Source: Flavobacteriaceae bacterium UBA3339
Lineage (GTDB): Bacteria > Bacteroidota > Bacteroidia > Flavobacteriales > Flavobacteriaceae
Assembly (NCBI GenBank): GCA_002360925.1
Contig: DERN01000003.1
Location: 381,175-445,174 of the forward strand
Direction: 5' to 3'
Length of the DNA stretch: 64,000 nt
In this document: in pieces, positions 45,482-53,340 of the stretch
Layout: each line of letters begins with the position of its first letter
How positions within the stretch are numbered: the stretch's first letter is position 1
Made by a program: the position numbers and the translations under genes
Notes under the pieces: generated by a model
Database searches by the model: none
What the model was told of the DNA's origin: nothing
What the model saw: the letters and a program-made list of their open reading frames with translations, nothing else

Positions 45482-45838
45482 TTATTTGTTTTTAGAATCT
45501 TTATTATATACAAAATCATATAGTACCTGATCCCAAATATAATCCATTGTACTTTTGCCATTATTGTACACTTTATAATAAGCTACATTCCATTTTTCTA
45601 TTTCATTATTTATCATAGTTGTTATTCTATTTAAATCTAATAAATCAGTATCTATAGTCCAATCAAAATTTGAAACTCTAAGTTTTTTTTTAATATGATT
45701 CTCATCTATATAATACCCTTCATATGACGAAAAATTATTTGAAACATTAATTTTTAAAATTGCAAATATCCATTCTTCATTAATATTGCTTAATATATTA
45801 TTATTGATGTTTTTATATATTTCTTCTTTTGTTTTCAT
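45482..45838 (-). CDS. Immunity-like protein, YezG/DUF600 type
   Basis: 118 residues. The pattern KEEIYKNINNNILSNINEEW followed by strands and WNVAYYKVYNNGKSTMDYIWDQ resembles DUF600 (YezG), a known immunity family for nuclease toxins of Gram-positive and Bacteroidota polymorphic systems. It lies 9 bases downstream of the toxin fragment, where an immunity gene is expected, and is very AT-rich. Function is inferred from the family and position. Confidence 0.6.
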   Translation of the reverse strand: MKTKEEIYKNINNNILSNINEEWIFAILKINVSNNFSSYEGYYIDENHIKKKLRVSNFDWTIDTDLLDLNRITTMINNEIEKWNVAYYKVYNNGKSTMDYIWDQVLYDFVYNKDSKNK

Positions 45839-45847
45839 AATTTTTTC

Positions 45848-46129
45848 TTATTCATTAACAAAATTAAATACTTTTTCTTGACCATTTATATTCTGAATTA
45901 CTCTAAAACGTTCTGGTCTTTTTGAAGAACCATTGTATAAAGCTTTTACTTCAATCTTTACATCTTTTCCTGCTAACATTGCGTCTACCCAACAATTCTC
46001 CATAGCTTTCCATTCTTTTAAATTTAACTTTGCAGTCATAGGATACAAATTAATTTGTTCTCCAGGTCCAAAAAAGCGAGATGCTACTATGTGACCTCCT
46101 TGATGTTCATCTGGAAACTTTGCACCTGC
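45848..46129 (-). pseudogene. 5'-truncated DNA/RNA non-specific nuclease toxin
   Basis: The frame is open from 46129 and preceded directly by an in-frame TGA, with no start codon. It reads the nuclease core DEHQGGHIVASRFFGP then NLYPMTAKLNLKEWK, the GGH-and-N-L-x-P-M signature of the Endonuclea_NS_2 type of EndA-like nucleases. The final part is AGKDVKIEVKALYNGSSKRPERF. Only the C-terminal 94 or so residues of a probably much larger secreted toxin remain. The catalytic His in GGH and the Asn are kept. Confidence 0.75.
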
Positions 46130-46200
46130 TCAAAGAAAGAGCCAACAGAACGAAATTAAACTTTTAATTTACTGATTGCAAATCTGTTAATTTGTAAATA

Positions 46201-46233
46201 AAAAAAAGACCGATTTAAAATCGGTCTTTTTTT
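46201..46233. terminator. Terminator downstream of the Crp/Fnr gene
   Basis: AAAAAAAGACCGA pairs with TCGGTCTTTTTTT, A- and T-rich on the two sides. It serves the minus-strand regulator gene ending at 46241. Confidence 0.8.
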
Positions 46234-46240
46234 ATCTATT

Positions 46241-46873
46241 TTAAACTAACGAAATGGTATTTCGGTTTAATTGCAGAAATCCATCTTTTTCTAAAGCTTT
46301 AAGCAAACGCGAAATCACCACTCGCGATGTGTTAAGCTCGTACGCAATTTCCTGATGCGTTTTGTTAATGGTTTTGCTTCGGTTTACGCTGGCAACTTCT
46401 AACAAATAATTTTTTAAACGATTGTTCATATCGTTAAAAGCCAAATTATCTATAGCGCGCATCATTTCGTCTAAACGATCCTGATAACTATTCATTACAA
46501 ACAATCGCCACGAATTGTATTTTGCCAACCATTCGTTCATTTTATGAATCGGCACCATGATTAATTCGCCTTCGGTTTCGGCAGTTGCTCTAATTTCGCT
46601 TCGGCGTTCTCCCAAACAACACGTCATACTTAAAGCACAGGTTTCGCCTTTTTCTAGGAAATATAATAACAATTCGCCTTCGTCATAATCTTCTCGCATA
46701 ATTTTAACGGCGCCTTCTAAAAGCAAAGGCATTGCCGTAATTTGCTGATCGAGATCAATGAGAATATCGTTCGGCTTAAATCGTATCAACTGACCAATTT
46801 CGGACATTTCGAGAAGTAATTCCTCTTCGAAAAGATCAGCATAAAAGGTTTTAATTTTTTCTATTTCGACCAT
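46241..46873 (-). CDS. Crp/Fnr-family transcriptional regulator
   Basis: 210 residues: an N-terminal cyclic-nucleotide-binding-type beta barrel (about 20-120, with LLLEGAVKIMREDYDEGELLLYFLEKGETCALSMTCCLG cut to its core GETCALSMTCCLG), a dimerisation helix, and a C-terminal winged helix with THQEIAYELNTSRVVISRLLKALEKDG. The paired Cys in MTCC is worth noting as possible redox sensing, but the pattern is not the Fnr four-Cys cluster. It is the last gene of the minus-strand YeeE/YedE set, 8 bases after the second transporter gene, and probably regulates it. Confidence 0.88.
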   Translation of the reverse strand: MVEIEKIKTFYADLFEEELLLEMSEIGQLIRFKPNDILIDLDQQITAMPLLLEGAVKIMREDYDEGELLLYFLEKGETCALSMTCCLGERRSEIRATAETEGELIMVPIHKMNEWLAKYNSWRLFVMNSYQDRLDEMMRAIDNLAFNDMNNRLKNYLLEVASVNRSKTINKTHQEIAYELNTSRVVISRLLKALEKDGFLQLNRNTISLV

Positions 46874-46881
46874 AAATTCTT

Positions 46882-47295
46882 TTAATGAGGTAAATAATTT
46901 TTAACTCTTCCGTAAATAAATGTTCCCAAAACAGCTCCGGCAATTACAACCAACATAGGCCAAACTCCTGCGCCAACCAAAACAAACATTGGTCCTGGGC
47001 AAGCGCCAACTAAAGCCCAACCCATTCCAAAAAAGATTCCGCCAATTAAATATCGATAAACCGACTTTGCTTTTGGAGCAATTAAAATAGGTTGCCCGCT
47101 TACGTCTTTTAATTGTTTGCGTTTTATAAGTTGAATTCCGATAACGCCCACTACTAAAGCACTTCCGATAAATCCGTACATGTGGAACGATTGGAAATGA
47201 AACATTTCATAAATTCGGAACCAAGATGCAGCTTCGGCTTTATACATTACAATTCCGAAAACAACTCCTAAAATAATATAAATAAGATTTTTCAT
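46882..47295 (-). CDS. YeeE/YedE-type transporter half, second gene
   Basis: 137 residues from the ATG at 47295 (MKNLIYIILGVVFGIVMYKAE); the frame is open further upstream but that part overlaps the previous gene. Four hydrophobic segments are visible. The signature GGIFFGMGWALVGACPGP contains the conserved Cys of the YeeE/YedE (thiosulfate or sulfur transport) family. It follows two bases after the preceding transporter gene, and the two together likely form one pore. Confidence 0.86.
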   Translation of the reverse strand: MKNLIYIILGVVFGIVMYKAEAASWFRIYEMFHFQSFHMYGFIGSALVVGVIGIQLIKRKQLKDVSGQPILIAPKAKSVYRYLIGGIFFGMGWALVGACPGPMFVLVGAGVWPMLVVIAGAVLGTFIYGRVKNYLPH

Positions 47296-47297
47296 GC

Positions 47298-47846
47298 TTA
47301 AAAGATTAAAGGAAATATTAAATGTGACATTAACAAACCGCCGATAAAGAACCCAACTACGGCAATTAACGAAGGTAGCTGTAAATCGCTTAAGCCAGAA
47401 ATAGCATGACCCGAAGTACATCCGCCGGCATATCTGGTTCCAAAACCTGCTAAAACTCCTCCGATTAAAAGCAATAACAACGTTCCGATACTTGGATTCG
47501 AGAACAATTCGGTTGGTGCGTATGCTTTTCCGGCACTTTCAAATCCTAAAGCTTGTAATTCGGTAACTGTTTGTTCTGATATTGCCGGAATTTGATCTGC
47601 CGAAAGATAGTTATGTGCAACAAATCCGCCAATCATAGCACCTGCTAATATTAAAAGATTCCATTTTTGTGCTTTCCAATCGAATTGAAAGAAATCGCAA
47701 TGTTTTCCCCCGCCCAAAGCAGCGCACATTGTTCTAAAGTTTGCCGAAACTCCGAATGATTTCCCTAATAGTATTAAGGCAAGCATTATCAATGCTACCA
47801 GCGGCCCGCCTACGTACCAAGGCCATGATTGCAAGAATATTTCCAT
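47298..47846 (-). CDS. YeeE/YedE-type transporter half, first gene
   Basis: 182 residues with about five hydrophobic segments. Cysteines occur in MCAALGGGKHCDFF near residues 41-51 and in the family signature GFGTRYAGGCTSGHAISGLS near residue 140. In the thiosulfate transporter YeeE such cysteines line the substrate path. The gene is first in the set with the second half-transporter and Crp/Fnr regulator. A possible regulator site lies 48 bases upstream. Confidence 0.86.
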   Translation of the reverse strand: MEIFLQSWPWYVGGPLVALIMLALILLGKSFGVSANFRTMCAALGGGKHCDFFQFDWKAQKWNLLILAGAMIGGFVAHNYLSADQIPAISEQTVTELQALGFESAGKAYAPTELFSNPSIGTLLLLLIGGVLAGFGTRYAGGCTSGHAISGLSDLQLPSLIAVVGFFIGGLLMSHLIFPLIF

Positions 47847-47892
47847 AATTTATAAGATTAAGATGCAAATAACGAAATCTTTTGCGATATGC

Positions 47893-47911
47893 TTTGTTAC
47901 ATTTGTTACAA
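47893..47911. promoter_or_regulatory. Crp/Fnr-like site upstream of the transporter operon
   Basis: TTGTTACATTTGTTACAA (47894-47911) is a near-palindrome: TTGTTAC, 4 bases, GTTACAA, one mismatch from perfect symmetry. It has the 7-4-7 spacing of Fnr-type sites. It can also be read as two tandem TTTGTTACA units. It precedes the operon that ends in a Crp/Fnr gene. Confidence 0.5.
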
Positions 47912-47935
47912 TCTTTCTGTAGAAGCCCAAAATAT

Positions 47936-48095
47936 AAACCTAAGTTCGAGATAACATTATCATTTTCTTAAGTCGTCGGTTCGAGTAAAATCTGTAAGAT
48001 TTTGTATCGAGAACTTCTCTAACAACCAAAATTTCACTCGTTTTCGATACAATTTTCTCTCAAAAATCACTCAACCTGACGTAAAATTTCTTAAC
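47936..48095. repeat. Probable dispersed intergenic repeat
   Basis: The sequence contains TGTATCGAGAACTTCTC and, further on, CACTCGTTTTCGATACAAT, partly complementary around TGTATCGA/TCGATACA. This resembles TCGATAC-type repeats in flavobacterial spacers. No second copy exists in the window, so the call rests on style and the inverted core. Confidence 0.4.
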
Positions 48096-48116
48096 CTGAA
48101 TTCACGCAATATTATC

Positions 48117-49124
48117 TTATTGAAGCTTTTCCTGCCAAACTGTTCCGCTAATATCAATCAATTTTACGCTAAACGGTTGAGCATTTAAAGCTGTAAAAGG
48201 TAAATTTACTCTGGCTTTAGCGCCCAACGGAATAATTAAACTGTGTTTTCCGGGTTTTATTTTTGCAACATAATAATTGTTGATCATTTCTTTCGGAAAC
48301 TGGCTTAACTGATCCATATCCCATTCTTGAATGATTTGATTGTTTTGATCTAACAATTGAATCGAAATCAAGAACGAACCGTAAACGTCGGCACCTTCAA
48401 CCCGCATTACATCGAACGAAACCACTTTATTGGCTGCATGGTAAGAAGCTTCTGTTATTTCTAATTTTGGCTTTACCGATTTGTTGTGTAAGGTTCCGAA
48501 AACACCGCCGTGAAAATATTGATTCGTAAATAAAGTTAATCCTAAAATGGCAATAGATCCAAATAAAACAACTTTTTTTGAAATTGAAATACTTCCCGAT
48601 CCCAACCATAAAAACCATTTTGTATTGGTGAATTTATATTTTTTATTGATAAGGAATTGATCTAACGAATAGGTTCCGCTTCCTGTTAAAAATAACACAA
48701 ATCCCGAAGCAACACCTAAAACGCCGATTTGCCATTCGTCTAAACAAGTTGTTCCAATCCATCCCGAACCTAATAAGATTCCCATGGCAAGCGAAAAAAC
48801 TCCGACCGACATTAAGCGCGAAAACAAGCCTAACATTAGGAATAATCCTACAATAGCTTCAATAATCGTAAACCAAACCATTGCGGTTTGCAAAGCATCG
48901 GGATGTGTTACTAAATATTCGATTATGGGTTTAATTCCTAAAGCGTTTGGAAGAAAGTGATTGAATTTTTCGCCGATATAACCGGCTTCTTCCGGAATTA
49001 ATTTGTTGTCTAATATTAATCTACGCCAAAAAGCAGAGAAATACGTCCATCCAATTACCAGACGCAAAGCTAAGGTAAACAAACCTGCTGTGTTTGTAAA
49101 CCTGTTATTTTCTATAGTATTCAT
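48117..49124 (-). CDS. DoxD-DoxA fusion (thiosulfate:quinone oxidoreductase-like)
   Basis: 335 residues. The N-terminal 160 or so residues are membrane-embedded with four to five spans and the DoxX/DoxD pattern (LFTLALRLVIGWTYFSAFWRR, FTIIEAIVGLFLMLGLFSR). After a further span near residue 190 the C-terminal domain (about 215-335) is extracytoplasmic, beta-rich and DoxA-like. In Acidianus the two chains form thiosulfate:quinone oxidoreductase. Neighbouring YeeE/YedE genes point to reduced-sulfur use. Quinone reduction is inferred from the family, not from catalytic residues. Confidence 0.8.
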   Translation of the reverse strand: MNTIENNRFTNTAGLFTLALRLVIGWTYFSAFWRRLILDNKLIPEEAGYIGEKFNHFLPNALGIKPIIEYLVTHPDALQTAMVWFTIIEAIVGLFLMLGLFSRLMSVGVFSLAMGILLGSGWIGTTCLDEWQIGVLGVASGFVLFLTGSGTYSLDQFLINKKYKFTNTKWFLWLGSGSISISKKVVLFGSIAILGLTLFTNQYFHGGVFGTLHNKSVKPKLEITEASYHAANKVVSFDVMRVEGADVYGSFLISIQLLDQNNQIIQEWDMDQLSQFPKEMINNYYVAKIKPGKHSLIIPLGAKARVNLPFTALNAQPFSVKLIDISGTVWQEKLQ

Positions 49125-49161
49125 TTTTACAAGTTTTGAGTTTAATAAAATAATTCGAAAT

Positions 49162-49506
49162 CTAAACTTGGAAAAGTGCGGCTATTTTGAGTTGTTGAAA
49201 TAAGATATACAAAGGCGGACTACGTCCTAAAACATCTTTAGAAAAAAGATCAGACACGAAAAAAGCAACCTGAACGGGCTGAACCATTTTAATGTCGTCT
49301 AAAGGATGTTGTTGCTTTACAACTTGTTGCTGCTCGTATTTTTGAGTTTGGTTTGTAACCTTACACGAACTAAAAGTGGTTGTTTTTGTAGCGTTTGTAG
49401 GTTTTGCATATTCTAAAGAAAATACTCCAAAAAAAGTGTCCTTTACCGTACAAGGCGTAAAGCTATAAAGGATAAATAAGAGTATGTAAAACTTTTTTAG
49501 AATCAT
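49162..49506 (-). CDS. Small secreted protein with C-terminal RSPPLYILF
   Basis: The ATG near 49506 (MILKKFYILLFILYSFTPCTVKDTFFGVF) gives about 114 residues with an N-terminal hydrophobic segment. A more upstream start is possible. The middle has a Cys (SSCKV) and QQVVKQQHPLDDIKM, and the end is GRSPPLYILFQQLKIAALFQV. No known family is certain. The small protein at 63059 beside the second TonB receptor ends in a similar LRAPPVYV, hinting at one family of small exported accessory proteins. Strand agrees with the DoxDA gene downstream. Confidence 0.55.
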   Translation of the reverse strand: MILKKFYILLFILYSFTPCTVKDTFFGVFSLEYAKPTNATKTTTFSSCKVTNQTQKYEQQQVVKQQHPLDDIKMVQPVQVAFFVSDLFSKDVLGRSPPLYILFQQLKIAALFQV

Positions 49507-49654
49507 GTAAAACAAGAATAACTCCAAATATAGAAAAAACATTCTTCACAATCCTTAATAAAAAGTTAAGCCGTTACATTTTTTTATTTCTAGGAAATTC
49601 TCAGATTTTTGGTTTTCTAATTCTAACGAAAGAGAAATATTTTAGTCTATCATT

Positions 49655-51148
49655 TTAAGAAGAAGCCAAAGTAGAATCGTATGCTTCTTTTAATTTAGAA
49701 ATCAAAAGAACGATTTCTTCGTCGTTTAAATGTCCGAAACCTAAGCGGATTGCACAGTTTTGTTTGTCTTGATACAAAATATTTTTAGGAATTGTTAAAT
49801 CGTTTTTTAACGCTTCTTCGGCTAATTTTGTCAGCGAAATAGTCGGATTAAACTGAATCCAAATTGCCAAACCGCCCAAAGGTTTTTGCCATGAAATTTT
49901 ATTTCCGAAAACAAGTTCTAATTGCTTACAGAATAAATCTCTTCGCTGTTTATAAACTACAATCGATTTTTTTAAAAGCCGATGAATTTCGCCTTCATGA
50001 ATCATATCGGCAAGTACCTGTTCTAAAACCAAATCGCCTTGTTTGTCAATCATTTGGCGGTAATTTTTCGCAGCTTTAATCAAGTTTTCCGGCGCTACAA
50101 CAAATCCTGTTTGAAATGCAGGCAAAAGCGACTGACCAAAACGTCCTAAATAAATAATCATTCCGTTTGTATCAGCACTTGCCATCGGCATCATCGGCGA
50201 AATATCGTACTGAAAATCATAATCGAAATCATCTTCAATAATGGCAAATTCATATTCTTTTGCCAATTCTAAAAGTTCTAATCTGCGCTCGGCGCTTAGT
50301 AAATGCGTTGTTGGATAATGGCGATGTGGCGTACAATACAAACAGCGGATCGACTTTTTAACAAAATGTTTTCGAATGTACGAAACATCGATTCCGTCTT
50401 TATCAACCGGAATGGTTTTAAGTTTTGCTCCTGCTTGATGAAAAATCATATTTGCTGCAAAATTGCTTAACGAACCTACTAAAACTACATCGTTCGGCTG
50501 AATCATCAACTGAGAAATAATGTACAAACTCATTTCAGTACTTCGCGTCGTTAAAATATTTTGAGGTAAAATATGCAATCTCCGAGTGGAGTTTAGGTAA
50601 TTACACAATTGCTTTTCGAAATACGAAATGGATTCATTATTAACAGCGTTCCATTTCTTTAAAACCGATTTTCGTTTCATCGAAGCTGTGTACCAACTTG
50701 ATATTTTTGTTGCAGGAAGTAAACGAATATCGGGCTGTCCATCATTAAATGAATAATTAGTATTTGTGGTTTCATAAGGCGAGTTTAAGTGATTTGATTG
50801 ATGAAAACGAAAACCTGTTTCCTTTGGATAAACCGCATTCCATTTAGTAGATTGCTGCAAAAATTTTGGTTTTTGATTCTGCGGATGCAACACAAAAGTT
50901 CCTTTATTCGGTTTAATTTCAACCCAACCTTGCGAAGCTAATTCTTCATAAGCAGCCACGACTGTATTCCGATGGATTTGCAAATGTTTACTCAACGTTC
51001 GGCTTCCGGGCAAAGGCGAACCTACCGCAATAATGTTTCGTTGTACAGCATTAATGATTTGTTGCGCAATTTGCACATAAACCGAAGTAGATTCTTCTTT
51101 ATTAATTTGAAGAATCGAAAATAAAACAGAATCATCCGGACTATTCAT
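49655..51148 (-). CDS. MocR-type GntR/aminotransferase regulator without the PLP lysine
   Basis: 497 residues: a GntR winged helix (about 15-85, with QIAQQIINAVQRNIIAVGSPLPGSR and LQIHRNTVVAAYEELASQGW) fused to a fold-type I aminotransferase domain (about 130-490), with the conserved IIEDDFDYDF. Where MocR proteins have Ser-Lys (consensus like SFSKTLAPGLRLGY) this protein reads RFGQSLLPAFQTGF, so the Schiff-base Lys is Gln339 and the phosphate-binding Arg is also Gln. It may have lost PLP binding or bind another ligand. It is divergent from the TonB receptor at 51225 and may control it. Confidence 0.87.
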   Translation of the reverse strand: MNSPDDSVLFSILQINKEESTSVYVQIAQQIINAVQRNIIAVGSPLPGSRTLSKHLQIHRNTVVAAYEELASQGWVEIKPNKGTFVLHPQNQKPKFLQQSTKWNAVYPKETGFRFHQSNHLNSPYETTNTNYSFNDGQPDIRLLPATKISSWYTASMKRKSVLKKWNAVNNESISYFEKQLCNYLNSTRRLHILPQNILTTRSTEMSLYIISQLMIQPNDVVLVGSLSNFAANMIFHQAGAKLKTIPVDKDGIDVSYIRKHFVKKSIRCLYCTPHRHYPTTHLLSAERRLELLELAKEYEFAIIEDDFDYDFQYDISPMMPMASADTNGMIIYLGRFGQSLLPAFQTGFVVAPENLIKAAKNYRQMIDKQGDLVLEQVLADMIHEGEIHRLLKKSIVVYKQRRDLFCKQLELVFGNKISWQKPLGGLAIWIQFNPTISLTKLAEEALKNDLTIPKNILYQDKQNCAIRLGFGHLNDEEIVLLISKLKEAYDSTLASS

Positions 51149-51224
51149 TGTTTTTAAAGCGGACTATTTAACTAAGCCGGCAAGTTACGAATTTTGCATC
51201 CGTTTTGAATCAATAAGTAAAGAA

Positions 51225-53093
51225 ATGAAAAACAAATACCTACTTTTAGCTCTTTTGGCAACTCCTTTTGTAAGTTTTGGACAATCAAGTGAAGGAATTG
51301 AAGAACTAGACGAAATTGTAATTCAGGAAAATCGATTGCAAATACCGTTTCAAAAATCTACTCGAAATATTCAAGTTATCACAAAAGAAGAAATTAAGAG
51401 GTTACCTGTCTCCTCATTAAATGAAGTTTTGAGTTATGTTGGCGGAATCGATATTCGTCAGCGCGGTCCGTTCGGTTCTCAAGCTGACATCAGTATCGAC
51501 GGAGGCTCGTTTGAACAAACCATGATTTTATGGAACGGTGTAAAAATGGGCGATGCGCAAACGGCTCATCACTCTATGAATCTTCCCATTCCATTGGAAG
51601 CGATCGAACGAATCGAAGTTTTAAAAGGTCCTGCAGCTCGTATTTACGGAATTAATGCGTTAACCGGAGCGGTAAATATTGTAACGAAAACATCTATGAA
51701 CAATTTCGCTCAGGTTCATGCCTTTGCGGGAAGTTCGTTTAAAGATAAAGACGCGGGAGATGGAAGTGGAATTTATGCAGGTGGTGGAATTCAGGCAACA
51801 GCAGGGATTTCTACCGGAAAAGTTCAACATTTAGTATCCATCGCAAAAGAAGATTACAACGGACAGCGCTACAATACAGCTTCAGATAATTTAAAGGCCA
51901 TGTATCAAGGAACAGCAACTTTTGACGAGAAAAACTCGTTAGAATGGATGGGCGGATATATTGATAATGAATTTGGAGCAAACGGATATTATGCTGCGCC
52001 ACACGATAAAGAATCATATGAATTGGTTGAAACGTTGATGTTAAGCGTTGGAAGTAAACATAAAATTGGCGATCGCATTACGATAAAACCGCGAATTAGT
52101 AATCGTTATAATGAAGACGATTATCGTTTTTACCGAAACGATTTAAGTAAAGCCAGATCTTTACATTATTCGAATGCTTTTATGTTGGAATTAAACGGAG
52201 TTTACAACTCGGATTTTGGAGATTTTGGTGTTGGATATGAAACTCGAATGGAAGAAATTCACAGTTCGAATTTAGGCGCGCACGATCGAAAAAATCATGG
52301 TTGGTTTGCCGAATATAAGAACACTTTTTTTGATCAATTATTGGTAAATGTAGGTGCTTATTGGAATTACAACACTGATTATGGTTTTCAGTGGTATCCT
52401 GGAGCCGATGTTTCATATGTGTTTCATCCTGATTGGAAAGCTTCTGTGAGCGTTGGAAGCAGTCAAAGAATTCCTTCTTTTACCGATTTATATGTAAATC
52501 AAAGACCAGGAAATATTGGAAATCCAGATTTAAAACCCGAATCGGCTTGGCAATATGAAGCCGGAATTAATTATTCGAAATCTAATCGAGCTTTTCATGC
52601 GAGTTTCTTTCAACGAAACATCAATGATTTCATTGATTATATGAGATTATCTTCCGATGAACCATACCAACCACACAATTTGGGTGACCAAACGATGCGA
52701 GGAATTCATTTACGATGCAATCAACAAATTGAAATTGCTTCGAATCAAAGGATTTCGTATCAGCTGAGTTATCAGTATTTGAGTCCTAAAAAACAAGAAA
52801 ATTCAGATGGGATAATTTCAAAATATGTAGTTGAAAGTTTGAAACATCAAGCTATTTTAGGATTGAATTATCAATACGATCAATTCGGAATTCAATGGCA
52901 AAACCGTTATATAAAACGTGAATTAAACGAAGGATATATTGTTTCGGATTTACGTTTATCGTACGATTTTTCGAAATTCCAACTTTACACACAAGCAAGC
53001 AATTTATTCAACTCGACCTATAAAGAAACGGTAGCAGTTCCTATGCCAACCCGCTGGATTCAATTGGGAGTGAAGTATAAAATGAGTTTTTAA
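51225..53093 (+). CDS. TonB-dependent outer membrane receptor, BtuB-like
   Basis: 622 residues with a signal peptide (MKNKYLLLALLATPFVSFG), an N-terminal plug (about 30-150) containing LDEIVIQENRL, NIQVITKEEIKRLPVSSLNEVLSYVGG, IDGGSFEQTMILWNGVKMGDAQ and IERIEVLKGPAARIYG, and a 22-strand barrel ending in MPTRWIQLGVKYKMSF. It lacks an N-terminal carboxypeptidase-like domain, unlike SusC types. The compact size and plug resemble BtuB. The ligand is unknown; no B12 genes are nearby. The MocR-type regulator is divergent from it. Confidence 0.88.
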   Translation: MKNKYLLLALLATPFVSFGQSSEGIEELDEIVIQENRLQIPFQKSTRNIQVITKEEIKRLPVSSLNEVLSYVGGIDIRQRGPFGSQADISIDGGSFEQTMILWNGVKMGDAQTAHHSMNLPIPLEAIERIEVLKGPAARIYGINALTGAVNIVTKTSMNNFAQVHAFAGSSFKDKDAGDGSGIYAGGGIQATAGISTGKVQHLVSIAKEDYNGQRYNTASDNLKAMYQGTATFDEKNSLEWMGGYIDNEFGANGYYAAPHDKESYELVETLMLSVGSKHKIGDRITIKPRISNRYNEDDYRFYRNDLSKARSLHYSNAFMLELNGVYNSDFGDFGVGYETRMEEIHSSNLGAHDRKNHGWFAEYKNTFFDQLLVNVGAYWNYNTDYGFQWYPGADVSYVFHPDWKASVSVGSSQRIPSFTDLYVNQRPGNIGNPDLKPESAWQYEAGINYSKSNRAFHASFFQRNINDFIDYMRLSSDEPYQPHNLGDQTMRGIHLRCNQQIEIASNQRISYQLSYQYLSPKKQENSDGIISKYVVESLKHQAILGLNYQYDQFGIQWQNRYIKRELNEGYIVSDLRLSYDFSKFQLYTQASNLFNSTYKETVAVPMPTRWIQLGVKYKMSF

Positions 53094-53120
53094 TTTCATT
53101 ATTAAACTTTAAACAAATCA

Positions 53121-53155
53121 AAGCCTGAAACAAAACAACGTTTCAGGCTTTTTTC
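53121..53155 (+). terminator. Terminator after the TonB receptor
   Basis: AAGCCTGAAAC/GTTTCAGGCTT stem with 8-base loop and T6. Confidence 0.88.
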
Positions 53156-53169
53156 GTTTATTTACTTTT

Positions 53170-53340
53170 TAAAAATTTCAACTTTACGCACAAACAAGTA
53201 ATTTATTCAACTCGACCTAAGAAAAAGCTGTGCCCGTTCATATACCAACCCGTTGGATTCAATTAGGAGCGAAGTATGAAATGACTTTGTAATTTCATTA
53301 TTAAACTTTAAACAAATTAAAGTCTGAAACAAAACAACAT
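53170..53340 (+). pseudogene. Decayed tandem copy of the TonB receptor 3' end
   Basis: This block matches 52971-53140 at a constant offset of about 199 bases, with roughly one change in seven. It covers the last 30 or so codons of the receptor, the stop and the left half of the terminator. The copy has lost its frame and its terminator hairpin. The remaining gap to 53609 is AT-rich and holds no recognisable feature. Confidence 0.85.

Noticed and set aside
46049..46140. A start codon for the nuclease toxin near 46048
   Set aside because: The TTG there lies in the middle of the conserved NLYPM motif. The homologous frame continues upstream to an in-frame TGA, so this is a truncated gene, not a short one.
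51149..51224. MocR operator between the regulator and TonB receptor
   Set aside because: The spacer has GGACTATTTAACTAAGCC-like partial symmetry, but no clear direct or inverted repeat pair could be defended.
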